From Eriocheir sinensis (lineage: Eukaryota > Arthropoda > Malacostraca > Decapoda > Varunidae), in assembly GCF_024679095.1 (NCBI RefSeq), contig NC_066528.1, positions 17,288,858 through 17,352,857 on the forward strand: 64,000 nt of DNA, in the 5' to 3' direction. Position 1 is the first letter of the stretch, and every line of letters begins with the position of its first letter. The notes below the pieces were generated by a model. It was not told where the DNA came from. It saw nothing but the letters and a program-made list of their open reading frames with translations, and made no database searches. Shown here one piece after another: positions 45,083 through 56,479 of the stretch. The translations under genes were made by a program, and so were the position numbers.

Positions 45083-45811
45083 ATGCGCCACACCCTGGCT
45101 CAGTACGCGGACGTGTTTAGCAGGGGTGACTTGGATCTGGGCTGCACGGGGTTGGTGAAGCACAACATCAACACGGGAAATAGTGTGCCCACCAGGAGCC
45201 CGCCCCGACGTGTCGTGCCGGTCAGGCGGGAGGAACTACAGCGCGCCGTCAACGGGCTGGCGGCGCAGGGGGTGATGGAGCGGACAGACTGTCCGTGGCC
45301 CTCAGCAGTCGTCCTGGATATGAAGAAGGACGGCACGCAGCGCTTCTGTGAGGACTGCCGGGCGCTGAGGGACAAGACTGGCGAGGACTCTCACCCACTG
45401 CCGTGGACCGACGACGCGTTGACGAGGGCCTTGGAGTTCGAGGCCTTGACGATGACCAGCGGCCTAGAAGCGGCCGCCCCGCCCTGCCATGACCTCCGGG
45501 GCCGGATGGCGAAGGTGAAGATGAAGGCAGCGTCGATAAAGGCGAGCCCGGAGGGCTTCCGTGGCTCGTGCGGGGGCTGTGGCAAGAGGGGGCATAGGTG
45601 CAGTCGGTGCCTGGGGGAGCGAAGGACGCGTTCCCTTGACCGGCCAAGCCCCGATGCCCACCAGCCTCGCTGCAAGGACTGTGGCCAGTCAGGCCACCGC
45701 TTGAGTGCCTGTCCCAGGCCCAGGGACGCGGCGCGGGCGGGAAGCGCGGACGGGCTGGAGAAGGGAGTCGACTTCCAGCCGTCTCCCGCCCTCGGGCCCC
45801 GCCTTGAGTAA
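45083..45811 (+). pseudogene. RT N-terminus fused in frame to gag zinc knuckles, element 2
   Basis: 242-codon frame. The first 110 codons match the start of the RT region of element 1 (QYADVFSRGDLDLG, then RFCEDCRALRD) and stop before the catalytic motifs. At about 45420 it switches in frame to gag C-terminal sequence (RALEFEAL) with two CCHC knuckles: CGGCGKRGHRCSRC and CKDCGQSGHRLSAC. The order is reversed relative to a normal element. Not a functional RT. Confidence 0.8.
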
Positions 45812-45944
45812 GCTGCCGCCGCCCGACCAGCGTGTTGCCAGTGGGAGGCTTAGCGGTTGTAGCCACGACGCGTGACAGTGGACACCGGGGGCTGAGGAGT
45901 GCTCGGCGCGGCCTGACCCGGGGTAGTGTGTGCTGCTGGAAGGG

Positions 45945-46023
45945 CCAGTGGAGGCTCGTATCGGCGTAGGCAGCGCTGTGGAGCGCCGGCCGATGGACGT
46001 CGCCGATCGAGACGAGCCGTGCT
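45945..46023 (+). repeat. 79-bp internal duplicate, copy 2
   Basis: Second copy of 44539-44617, again in protease-downstream context (LLGLDYL follows), after the displaced gag knuckles. Confidence 0.85.
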
Positions 46024-46374
46024 TGCTGGGCCTCGACTACCTGACGCAGGCCAGTAAGGCTCGTGGTGGCCTCGGACGGGAGCTGGAGAGGGTGACCGGA
46101 ATGGTGCCCTTTGCTTCCAGGAGGTTTTCGAGCATGGCTGCGTGGGGAGGTAGTCACGGCTGGGCGAGGGCACCTTGCCCCGAGGGTGGAGGCCAGGAGC
46201 CGGTGTCGACTGTCCCGAGCGTCACGTGGAGTGGATGGCGTGGAAGAGCCCACTGAGGACTGACGGCTGGTCGACGGCGTGGCTGACAGGCGGAGCCCCT
46301 TGGGGGCGCGAGAAGAGACTGTGGAGGACAGACTGATTTATGTGTATTGCATGTATTTTTCTGTGTTCAATGTT

Positions 46375-46804
46375 CGGCCGGGAGCTCAGGCTACCGGTGG
46401 ATTTGGCCACGGGGCGGCCCCCCGACGTGAGCTTGCCCACCGTCACCTCTGGCTTCGCAGCGGCACTGCAGGAAAGCCTGGCTGAGGTGCACCGACGCGT
46501 ACGGGGCAAGCTCAAGGTGGCAGGCCAGGCCATGAAGGAGACATACGACCGGCGCAAGAGGGACGTGAGCCCCAGCAGCAGCGAAGGGGACGTGCCTGAG
46601 GTCGACCAAGGGGCGAACGAGAACATGGGCGGTGCGGGCGAAGCGGCAGATGTCAGTGACAACCCTGAGCAAGGACTTGGGGCCGACGACGCCGCTCTGG
46701 GTGCCACCGCCTGCCTGCCGCCGCCCGCATCCCAGCGGCGCCTTCGGCGAGAGAGGCGTCGGCCGGGATGGTTAAGAGACTTTAGTGATGTCCCAGGGGA
46801 CTGA
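46375..46804 (+). pseudogene. Integrase C-terminal remnant, element 2
   Basis: Encodes LATGRPPDVSLPTV and the following helix also seen in element 1 near 20870, then a short basic/acidic tail ending RRPGWL near the stop, like element 1. The catalytic core and zinc domain are absent. Confidence 0.75.
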
Positions 46805-46867
46805 TTAGTTTGATTTATTTCATGTTTTGTTTGTTGAATGTTGGGGCAGCCGGGTCGACTGCCTTCT

Positions 46868-46881
46868 GAAGGGGGAGATAG
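46868..46881 (+). other. Polypurine tract of element 2
   Basis: GAAGGGGGAGATAG directly before the 3' LTR. Confidence 0.7.
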
Positions 46882-47409
46882 TGTTACGAATGTGCTGTAT
46901 GTGAATGCTTGTATGTGTAATGTGATGAAATTGTAGCACGAGGCAATGTTAGCTCAGCATGGTGCAACTCTACTTGTTGGGACAAGAGAGACAGGAGGGG
47001 GCCCGGGGCCGCCGGGCAGGAAGTGCTGAGTCGAGCAGTGGGGGAGCAAGGGTGGCTGAGGAGTTGTAGGGGAGAAGACGCGTGTCTGGGCTTGAGAGAG
47101 TGTTGAGCTGCTCCGCTCGCGAGCTGTGTGCTTCCGGTGTGCGTGTCTGCCGTGCCCCTGTACTGTGCCTGATTAACTAACTGTTCTGTGCCCTTGAAAG
47201 TTGCTGTACTCTGTACTGTGTGAGGAACCTGTCATTAAACTAGAACTTAGTGTTTGAACGTGTATCCTTTGTGCCCTGCCTCGTTCTCTCCTCCCCTCGG
47301 TGTGCGGTGTGGGCCGCTGTGAGTGACTGGTGCCCGTGTGGTTGTTCTGGTGGGGATCACGCCACCTGCCTGCCCGTGTATGGTGTGTGGTAGGGGGGGT
47401 GGCGTAACA
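46882..47409 (+). repeat. 3' LTR of element 2
   Basis: 528 bp; same ends as the 5' LTR; followed by GTAT. Confidence 0.94.
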
Positions 47410-47737
47410 GTATGTACAGTACTAAATGTAATATCGTGTGAGGAAGAGAAAAAAATACGGAAATAAAAGCAAAACGGAAAAAAATATGTAAATCAGAAAA
47501 GAGGAAAACAGGAAAAGCTGAATATAGGTCCACAGAAAAAATAAAGAATCAAGAAGGACCGTAAGATGTACAAAGAGAAGGGAAAAGAAGAAAATAGGGA
47601 AATAGAATAAAAAAATTGGTAAAATATGTAAATCGGAAGAGAAAATAGGAAAGTCTGAAAATAGGGAGACAGAAAAATCAAAGAATTAAGAAGAACCCAA
47701 GAAGAAGGTATACAAAGAGGAGGAGGAAGCAAACAAG

Positions 47738-47852
47738 TCCCCTGTGAGGCTGTGACATCAAGTTCAAGGTCGAGGTCCGCCGCGTGCCCTGAAGTGCCCT
47801 GGCAGTGTTTCTCGTGGAGGAGGAGGAGCCCCTCGGCGTGCAGGCCCCCAGG
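47738..47852 (+). other. Candidate exon A with splice donor, U6
   Basis: Conserved block with donor GTGAGT at 47853. The GA-rich tract from 47440 to 47735 before it shows no gene. Confidence 0.4.
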
Positions 47853-47872
47853 GTGAGTGTGCGGGTGGTGGG

Positions 47873-48966
47873 GGGCCAGGGTGTGGACGGGCTACACTTG
47901 GGACAGGAAGGAGTGGGGGGCCAGGGTGTGGACGGGCTACACTTGGGACAGGAAGGAGGGGAGGGCCAGGGTGTGGACGGGCTACACTTGGGACAGGAAG
48001 GAGGGGAGGGCCAGGGTGTGGACGGGCTACACTTGGGACAGGAAGGAGGGGGGGGCCAGGGTGTGGACGGGCGACTCTTGGGACAGGATGGTGGGGTGGG
48101 CCAGGGTGTGGACGGGCTACACTTGGGACAGGAAGGAGTGGAGGGCCAGGGTGTGGACGGGCTACACTTGGGACAGGAAGGAGTGGGGGGCCAGGGTGTG
48201 GACAGGCTACACTTGGGACAGGAAGGAGGGAGGGCCAGGGTGTGGACGGCTACACTTGGGACAGGAAGGAGGGAGGGCCAGGGTGTGGACGGGCTACACT
48301 TGGGACAGGAAGGAGGGGGGCCAGGGTGTGGACGGGCTACACTTGGGACAGGAAGGAGCTGAGGGCCAGGGTGTTGACGGGCTACACTTGGGACAGGAAG
48401 GAGTGGGGGCCAGGGTGGACGGCCACACTTGGGACAGGAAGGAGCGGGGGCCAGGGTGTGGACGGCTACACTTGGGACAGGAAGGAGGGGGGCCAGGGTG
48501 TGGACGGGCCACCCTTGGGACAGGAAGGAGCGGCCAGGGTGTGGACGGGCTACACTTGGGACAGGAAGGAGCGGCCAGGGTGTGGACGGGCTACACTTGG
48601 GACAGGAAGGAGTGGGGGGCCAGGGTGTGGACGGGCTACACTTGGGACAGGAAGGAGCGGAGGGCCAGGGTGTGGACGGGCTACACTTGGGACAGGAAGG
48701 AGCTGGGGGCCACGGTGTGGACGGGCTACACTTGGGACAGGAAGGAGGGGGGCCAGGGTGTGGACGGCCACACTTGGGTCAGGAAGGAGTGGGGGGCCAG
48801 GGTGTGGACGGGCTACACTTGGGACAGGAAGGAGCGGCCAGGGTGTGGACGGCCTACACTTGGGACAGGAAGGAGGGGAGGGCCAGGGTGTGGATGGGCT
48901 ACACTTGGGACAGGAAGGAGCGGGGGGCCAGGGTGTGGACGGGCTACACTTGGGACAGGAAGGAGC
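47873..48966 (+). repeat. 45-bp minisatellite, U6 (about 24 copies)
   Basis: Includes shortened copies (48410-48590 and 48755-48850) and one with a changed core (GACTCTTGGG near 48072). Confidence 0.97.
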
Positions 48967-49405
48967 AGGTTGATACTCCATTTATGGTCCCCCTCTTCAT
49001 TACTCACGTGCGCCCCTGTTGGAATACTCCTTGGCTGTGTGGAACACAGGCTATGTTGGAGACTTGAAGTTATTTGAGTATTGTCTTATAAATTCAATTA
49101 CAAGTTGACTGCATATGACGCACTATCCAGCTCTTTCACTAGTACTTGTTTTTTTAACCCCCCTCTCTCCCTGCGCTTCCAAGTAGTCGTTACCAAGAAT
49201 AATCAATAACCAGAAAAATATGAAACATATACAAACCTATCAGAAGACAAGTGTGGTCGTCGTAAATAATGTAAGAGCGGTGATCTCACCAACACGCACT
49301 ATTTGCCCGACCCGGCGACCTGTGGCTTGCCTTGGTGCACCCACCACCGCCCTGATCCCTCCCACCAACTTCAGTTTCCTAACCAGACAATTTTTTTCTT
49401 TGCAG

Positions 49406-49882
49406 AACACGACTTTGTCCCAATGGCCACCACTGGTGTTAGTGTCGATGGTAGGCATTGAGACAGCTGCTGTGCTCGGTACTTCTTCCGTCCTTGCTGC
49501 CGCTGACTTCAGGACTCCTTGGTGCATCCCACGCCTTGCCTGCTCAATTGGTCACTAAGTGTGGCTTTTAGGCAACCTCGCCGCCTTCTCCAGCATCTCT
49601 GAGGTTCCTCAAGACCAGCCAACTCCTCACATACGGAGTAGTGTTGCAGTGGAGGCTGCAAGGCAGGACAGCAGCTGGAGTGGCTGGGATGAGCAAGAGC
49701 CGACTGCTACTGGTGTGAGGTTCAGGAGTGATCAAAAACATTACCACCACCACCACTCCTGCCACCACCACCACCACCACCACTCCTGCCACCACCCCCA
49801 CCACCACTCCTGCCACCACCAACACCACCACCACCACCAAAAGCAACTGCTGACCTCTTCATCCACAAAGGGGGAAGTTTGA
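49406..49882 (+). CDS. Candidate exons B and C, U6
   Basis: Exon B is 49406-49450 and exon C 49572-49882; TCACTAA branch motif. His tract with Ser-Cys and Pro-codon interruptions; frame kept. Confidence 0.42.
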
Positions 49883-49954
49883 ATTTCAGAAATGTGAGAA
49901 GATCTGAGAGTGAGAGAAAGTTTACTGACCAAAGCCAAGAGTGTGAGAAAAGAC

Positions 49955-51094
49955 ATGCAGGGAAGGATGACCTCAACAAATACACCCACACACTCTGGCG
50001 TAAGACCTCATGAAAGCCGGGAGTGTGGCAAAAGGTTTAGTAATAGGAGTAACTCCAAACGTCTCACCGTTACACACACTGGTGCAAGAAACCATGAGTG
50101 TGAAGTTTGTGGGAAATGTTTCAGTCGGAAGGGTCACCTCAACAGACACACACTTACACACACTGGTGCAAGAAATCATGAGTGTGAAGTTTGTGGGAAA
50201 TGTTTCAGTCGGAAGGATACCCTCAAATTACACACTCTTACACACACTGGTGAAAGAAATCATGAGTGTGAAGTTTGTGGGAAATGTTTCAGTCTGAAGG
50301 ATACCCTCAAATTACACACTCTTACACACACTGGTGAAAGAAATCATGAGTGTGAAGTTTGTGGGAAACGTTTCAGTGAGAAGGGTACCCTCAAGAAACA
50401 TGCCCTTACACACATTGGTGCAAGAAACCATGAGTGTGAAGTTTGTGGGAAACGTTTCAGTGAGAAGGGTAACCTCAAGAAACATGCCCTTACACACACT
50501 GGTGCAAGAAATCATGAGTGTGAAGTTTGTGGGAAATGTTTCAGTCGGAAGGATACCCTCAAATTACACACTCTTACACACACTGGTGAAAGAAATCATG
50601 AGTGTGAAGTTTGTGGGAAATGTTTCTGTCGGAAGGATACCCTCAAATTACACACTCTTACACACACTGGTGAAAGAAATCATGAGTGTGAAGTTTGTGG
50701 GAAATGTTTCAGTCTGAAGGATACCCTCAAATTACACACTCTTACACACACTGGTGAAAGAAATCATGAGTGTGAAGTTTGTGGGAAACGTTTCAGTGAG
50801 AAGGGTAACCTCAAAGTACACACTGTTACACACACTGGTGAAAGAAATCATGAGTGTGAAGTTTGTGGGAAATGTTTCAGTCAGAAGAGTAACCTCAAAG
50901 TACACACTGTTACACACACTGATGCAAGAAATCATGAGTGTGAAGTTTGTGGGAAAAGATTCAAACGGAAGAGGCTATTGGACCTGCACCTCTTCAGACA
51001 CTCTGGTCATAAAGGGTTCAAGTGCGATGTTTGTGGGAAACGTTTCATGACTAAGGGTGAGATTGCCAGGCACGTGAAGGTCCACTTCTCCTGA
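49955..51094 (+). CDS. C2H2 poly-zinc-finger protein Z6
   Basis: 379 codons, degenerate head finger plus 12 fingers. From the EKGTLKK finger with THIGAR linker to QKSNLKV (about 50366-50940) it repeats the finger order of Z3, including the rare CFC-RKDTLKL finger. There is no HESEVC finger. The penultimate finger is changed to KRKRLLDLH where most copies have KLKRLLNLH. The 18-bp segment before the ATG is present, unlike Z3, so only part of the gene is shared with Z3. Confidence 0.85.
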   Translation: MQGRMTSTNTPTHSGVRPHESRECGKRFSNRSNSKRLTVTHTGARNHECEVCGKCFSRKGHLNRHTLTHTGARNHECEVCGKCFSRKDTLKLHTLTHTGERNHECEVCGKCFSLKDTLKLHTLTHTGERNHECEVCGKRFSEKGTLKKHALTHIGARNHECEVCGKRFSEKGNLKKHALTHTGARNHECEVCGKCFSRKDTLKLHTLTHTGERNHECEVCGKCFCRKDTLKLHTLTHTGERNHECEVCGKCFSLKDTLKLHTLTHTGERNHECEVCGKRFSEKGNLKVHTVTHTGERNHECEVCGKCFSQKSNLKVHTVTHTDARNHECEVCGKRFKRKRLLDLHLFRHSGHKGFKCDVCGKRFMTKGEIARHVKVHFS

Positions 51095-51594
51095 GGGGCT
51101 GTGCTGATTCAGTTCTGCTGTGTGTGTGAGTGCAAGTGTTTGTTGTGGTGGTGTTACAGGGCTGTGTGTAGCACAGGGAACAGAAAATAATCATCTATTG
51201 GAACAAATGGTGACTGTAACGGCATGATCTGTTATTCACTTTCCATCCTAGGCTGCATGTGGTTGGTGGGTCCTGTGAACGGTCTGATCTTTTTGGTGAC
51301 TGTGCCGGGCTGGCTGTTGTGGCCTGGGCCTATTGGTCAAGTGTGTGTGTTACTAGTAATAATATAGTCCTGTAGGCAAACCACACCAAACTGGCTGTTG
51401 GGAGGTGTAGGCCATGGTAATTGATGTCTTATGGTGTTGTTACTTTCCTGTTTCCACCCACGTGACGTCCCATCTCAACAAACAAGTCTTATTCCACGGC
51501 AGCCTTGGGTGGGGGGGGGCACAACAGCAGTGTTACCACCTCCTTAGAGGGATGAGAGAAGTAACGGGAGAAAGAAATAAGGGAGAAGTTTGGT

Positions 51595-51760
51595 AATGCA
51601 AAGGCGATTTATCAATTCTCTCCATACACTCCCGTCTTCTTCCCTCCCCTACTTCTCTTAGGTGTTCTTCCACCCTGACCCCCCATCCCCTCTCTTCCCC
51701 CATTCGGAATTATAACAGGTTGCATTTACATGTGTTTTGTATGCCCTCAAATCTCAGTGT
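51595..51760 (+). repeat. 165-bp block shared only by U1 and U6, U6 copy
   Basis: Near-identical to the U1 block at 7501-7665, with the same left and right junctions. Confidence 0.7.
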
Positions 51761-51783
51761 ACCACTTGGGAATTTATGTAAAG

Positions 51784-51789
51784 AATAAA
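51784..51789 (+). terminator. Polyadenylation signal, U6
   Basis: AATAAA in the conserved context, about 690 bp after the Z6 stop because of the extra block. Confidence 0.5.
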
Positions 51790-52394
51790 AAAGCATTCCG
51801 AGAGACGAGTTTTATTATCGTAAGAAAATAGCGTGTGTTCCTTAATTTCACTCTCCAGTGACCGTCAAGACAACCTGTGAATCACAGCTTTGGATCATGA
51901 GTCAAACTTTACTAAACTTGCTGTTGAAGACAGGCAAGGCACGACACATTAGCACCACCGCGCGGCCATCATGCCTTGACGCGCCCTTCATGTGAGGCTC
52001 GGCCAGCAATGCCCAGACTTACTCCCTTCACTATTCTTTGTGTTGGAACACTTATAAGTTATTACAATGGTGACACAACCCTTTTGACCCTGAACCCACG
52101 GTGGAAAATGAGTCACTAATGATGATGAGGATCCAGGGTAGATTAATGAAAAAGTAGAGGGCGGGCAGCTTTGTAAAGTGAGAGGTGTTCCTGATGGAAA
52201 CAGGAAGAGAAACAAATCTAGCCACTGGAAAGACCCAAGGAATCCTTCACCCTTAACCACCAGCTGACCTTCACTGTCACCATGGCTACAGGCACCATCA
52301 CCAGGACAGTTATACTGCTGCCATTATGACCTGTCCCTTCACCACTATCTTCACTCTCCTCCCTTATTATCACTACCATATATTAATCCAAAGT

Positions 52395-52894
52395 CTATGA
52401 TGTGGGACTTTATCTAACGCTTTCTGGAAATCAAGACAGACTATGTCCAGTGATTTAGTTACGTCATCAACTGAGAAGAGGTCGTTATAAAAGGTCAATA
52501 GGTTTGGTAGGGAGGATCTTTTGTTACGGAAGCCATGTTGTGAATCCCCAATTAATGAGTGGCTTTGAAGGTAACTCACAATTTTTTCGCTAATTATGCT
52601 CTCGAGTAGCTTACCTACAACAAGTTAGACTAATGGGCCTGTAATTACCTGGTGTTTTTTTGTCTCCTTTCTTAAGAATCGGTGTCACGTTAGCCTTTTT
52701 CCAATCCGAAGGGACGATGCCTGTCGCAAGGACATATCAAAAATGGTTGTGAGGGAGGAGAGTATTTCGCTCTTTGTTTCTTTAAGCAGCATAGGATATA
52801 CGTTGTCAGGTCCGGGACTTGTATTTGTTTTAAGGGATTGGAGAGCTTTAAGGACTTCATCGGTAGTTATTACAAAGTTAGGCAATGCTTGCTC
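52395..52894 (-). pseudogene. LINE relic A, U7
   Basis: Same RT fragment; has a few private substitutions near 52440-52510. Confidence 0.78.
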
Positions 52895-53123
52895 AAGAGG
52901 AGGAAGAATACTGTATTCTTCCTCCAAGAGAGCGACCCGCTGAGGGCCACTCCATGTATTATTCCTCCGAGGATAAAACTAAGCGTAAGGAAAAGAAACT
53001 CAAAGAAATAAAAGACCCAAAACAAAATGCATAAAAAGACGACTTAGGGCATAAAAAGTCTCCAAGTAGGAAGAAAAGAAAAAATAGGGAAAAAAAGAAA
53101 TAGGCAAATCGGAAAATCTGAAT

Positions 53124-53740
53124 ATACCTTACCTTACGGAACCTTACGGTGTCACTGGACGCAGGCCAAAGCTAGGCCTCTATGTCCAGATCATTGTCGC
53201 TGTCAAAACTGATATTCAGGTGGTGTGCCGGGCTGGTTACCAATTTTTCTTCAAAATGATATTGAATTTGTTGGTTTGATCAAAAGTTATCTAAACGTTT
53301 CTCAAATGATATCACGCTCACTGCCTCTTCTACATCCATGGGAAGGCTATTCCAGGCATCAACGACTCTTGAATTGAAGAACATCTGCCTCTTTTGCGTC
53401 CTGGACCTCATTTTCCATAGTTTCAATTTGTGTCCACGTGTTGGCCCTGTATGTCTCTCAAGTTGGATGTTGACATCCTCATCATATTTACCTTTGAGGA
53501 TTTGATCTACCTCAATCATGTCTCCCCTTAGCCTTCTGTAAGTCAGTGTTGGTATCTCCAATTGTTTCAGTCGTTCTGGATATGTGAGGTTCTTGAATCC
53601 TGGTAATAACTTGGATGCTCTTCTCAGGACATTTTCCACAATCCTTATATCCTTCTTCTTGTAGGGGGACCATACTGACTGAGCATACTCAAGATGAGGT
53701 CTTACCATGGTCTTGAAGAGACATCTAAATGTGTGTACAG
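53124..53740 (-). pseudogene. LINE relic B, U7
   Basis: Same relic, stop at 53280. In this copy the minus-strand frame stays open through the CT-rich tract to 54077, which is low-complexity and not evidence of a gene. Confidence 0.78.
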
Positions 53741-54078
53741 TACTAAATGTAATATCGTGTGAGGAAGAGAAAAAAATAAGGAAATAAAAGAAAAACGGAA
53801 AAAATATGTAAATCAGAAAAGAGGAAAACAGGAAAAGCTGAATATAGGTCCACAGAAAAAATAAAGAATCAAGAAGGACCGTAAGAAGATGTACAAAGAG
53901 AAGGGAAAAGAAGAAAATAGGGAAATAGAATAAAAAAAATTGGTAAAATATGTAAATCGGAAGAGAAAATAGGAAGGTCTGAATATAGGGAGACAGAAAA
54001 ATCAAAGAATTAAGAAGAACCCAAGAAGAAGGTATACAAAGAGGAGAAGAAGAAGAGGAGGAGGAGGAAGCAAACAAG

Positions 54079-54193
54079 TCCCCTGTGAAGCTGTGACATC
54101 AAGTTCAAGGTTGAGGTCCGCCGCGTGGCCTGAAGTGCCCTGGCAGTGTTTCTCGTGGAGGAGGAGGAGCCCCTCGGCGTGCAGGCCCCCAGG
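54079..54193 (+). other. Candidate exon A with splice donor, U7
   Basis: Conserved block with donor GTGAGT at 54194. Confidence 0.4.
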
Positions 54194-54212
54194 GTGAGTG
54201 TGCGGGTGGTGG

Positions 54213-56479
54213 GGGGCCAGGGTGTGGACGGGCTACACTTGGGACAGGAAGGAGCGGGGGGCCAGGGTGTGGACGGGCTACACTTGGGACAGGAAGGAGG
54301 GGAGGGCCAGGGTGTGGACGGGCTACACTTGGGACAGGAAGGAGTGGAGGGCCAGGGTGTGGACGGGCTACACTTGGGACAGGAAGGAGTGGGGGGCCAG
54401 GGTGTGGACGGGCTACACTTGGGACAGGAAGGAGTGGGGGGCCAGGGTGTGGACGGGCTACACTTGGGACAGGGAAGGAGTGGGGGCCAGGGTGTGGACA
54501 GGCTACACTTGGGACAGGAAGGAGTGGAGGCCAGGGTGTGGACGGGCTACACTTGGGACAGGAAGGAGTGGGGGCCAGGGGTGTGGACAGGCTACACTTG
54601 GGACAGGAAGGAGTGGAGGGCCAGGGTGTGGACAGGCCACACTTGGGACAGGAAGGAGCTGGGGCCAGGGTGTGGACGGGCCACACTTGGGACAGGAAGG
54701 AGTGGAGGGCCAGGGTGTGGACGGGCTACACTTGGGACAGGAAGGAGGGGGGCCTGGGTGTGGTCGGTCTAAAATTGGGACAGGAAGGAGCGGTGGGCCA
54801 GGGTGTGGACGGGCTACACTTGGGACAGGAAGGAGCGGGGGGCCAGGGTGTGGACGGGCTACACTTGGGACAGGAAGGAGATGGGGCCAGGGTGTGGACG
54901 GCTACACTTGGGACAGGAAGGAGCGGGGCCAGGGTGTGGACGGGCTACACTTGGGACAGGAAGGAGCGGGGGCCAGGGGTTGGACGGGCTACACTTGGGA
55001 CAGGAAGGAGCGGTGGGCCAGGGTGGACGGCTACACTTGGGACAGGAAGGAGCGGGGCCAGGGTGTGGACGGGCTACACTTGGGACAGGAAGGAGCGGGG
55101 GGCCAGGGTGTGGACGGGCTACACTTGGGACAGGAAGGAGGGCAGGCCAACGGTGTGGACGGGCTACACTTGGGACAGGAAGGAGTGGGGGCCAGGGTGT
55201 GGACGGGCTACACTTGGGACAGGAAGGAGTGGGGGCCAGGGTGTGTACGGGGTACACTTGGGACAGGAAGGAGCGGGGGACAGGGTGTGGACGGGCTACA
55301 CTTGGGACAGGAAGGAGTGGGGGGCCAGGGTGTGGACGGGCTACACTTGGGACAGGAAGGAGTGGAGGGCCAGGGTGTGGACGGGCTACACTTGGGACAG
55401 GAAGGAGCGGGGGGCCAGGGTGTGGACGGGCTACACTTGGGACAGGAAGGAGCGGTGGGCCAGGGTGTGGACGGGCTACACTTGGGACAGGAAGGAGTGG
55501 GGGGCCAGGGTGTGGACGGGCTACACTTGGGACAGGAAGGAGGGGCGGGCCAGGGTGTGGACGGGCTACACTTGGGACAGGAAGGAGCGGGGGCCAGGGT
55601 GTGGACGGGCTACACTTGGGACAGGAAGGAACGGGGGGCCAGGGTGTGGACGGGCTACACTTGGGACAGGAAGGAGCGGTGGGCCAGGGTGTGGACGGGC
55701 TACACTTGGGACAGGAAGGAGCGGGGGGCCAGGGTGTGGACGGGCTACACTTGGGACAGGAAGGAGCGGGGGGCCAGGGTGTGGACGGCTACACTTGGGA
55801 CAGGAAGGAGCGGGGGGCCAGGGTGTGGACGGGCTACACTTGGGACAGGAAGGAGTGGGGGGCCAGGGTGTGGACGGGCTACACTTGGGACAGGAAGGAG
55901 TGGGGGGCCAGGGTGTGGAGGGGCGACACGTGGGACAGGAAGGAGTGGGGGCCAGGGTGTGGACGGGCTACACTTGGGACAGGAAGGAGTGGGGGGCCAG
56001 GGTGGGGAAGGGCTACCCTTGGGACAGGACGGAGTGGGGGCCAGGGTGTGGACGGCTACACATGGGACAGGAAGGAGGGAGGGCCAGGGTGTGGACGGGC
56101 TACACTTGGGACAGGAAGGAGGGGAGGGCCAGGGTGTGGACGGGCTACACTTGGGACAGGAAGGAGTGGGGGGCCAGGGTGTGGATGGGCTACACTTGGG
56201 ACAGGAAGGAGTGGGGGGCCAGGATGTGGACGGGCTACACATGGGACAGGAAGGAGGGTAGGGCCAGGGTGTGGATGGGCTACACTTGGGACAGGAAGGA
56301 GTGGGGGGCCAGGGTGTGGACGGGCTACACTTGGGACAGGAAGGAGCGGGGGACAGGGTGTGGACGGGCTACACTTGGGACAGGAAGGAGTGGGGGGCCA
56401 GGGTGTGGACGGGCTACACTTGGGACAGGAAGGAGTGGGGGGCCAGGGTGTGGATGGGCTACACTTGGGACAGGAAGGA
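54213..56479 (+). repeat. 45-bp minisatellite, U7 first part (about 50 copies)
   Basis: Longest array in the window. Copies near 54480-55300 and 55900-56080 are the most varied, including ACACGTGGG and ACACATGGG core changes. Cut at 56480 by a LINE. Confidence 0.97.

Larger units (their letters stand above)
42631..47409 (+). mobile_element. LTR retrotransposon 2, non-autonomous with rearranged interior
   Basis: 4.8-kb element with two LTRs, primer site and purine tract, flanked by GTAT on both sides (before 42631 and 47410-47413), a 4-bp target duplication. The LTRs differ by one substitution and two small indels over about 527 aligned bases, so insertion is very recent. The interior is not a simple deletion: gag, protease-like, RT N-terminal, gag knuckle, protease-like and integrase C-terminal pieces follow in an abnormal order. 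It has no RT active site or integrase core. Confidence 0.92.
41291..52394 (+). repeat. Tandem unit U6
   Basis: 11.1-kb unit, 6.3 kb without the LTR element inside relic B. Keeps the long post-minisatellite segment and carries the 3' block otherwise seen only in U1. Confidence 0.9.
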
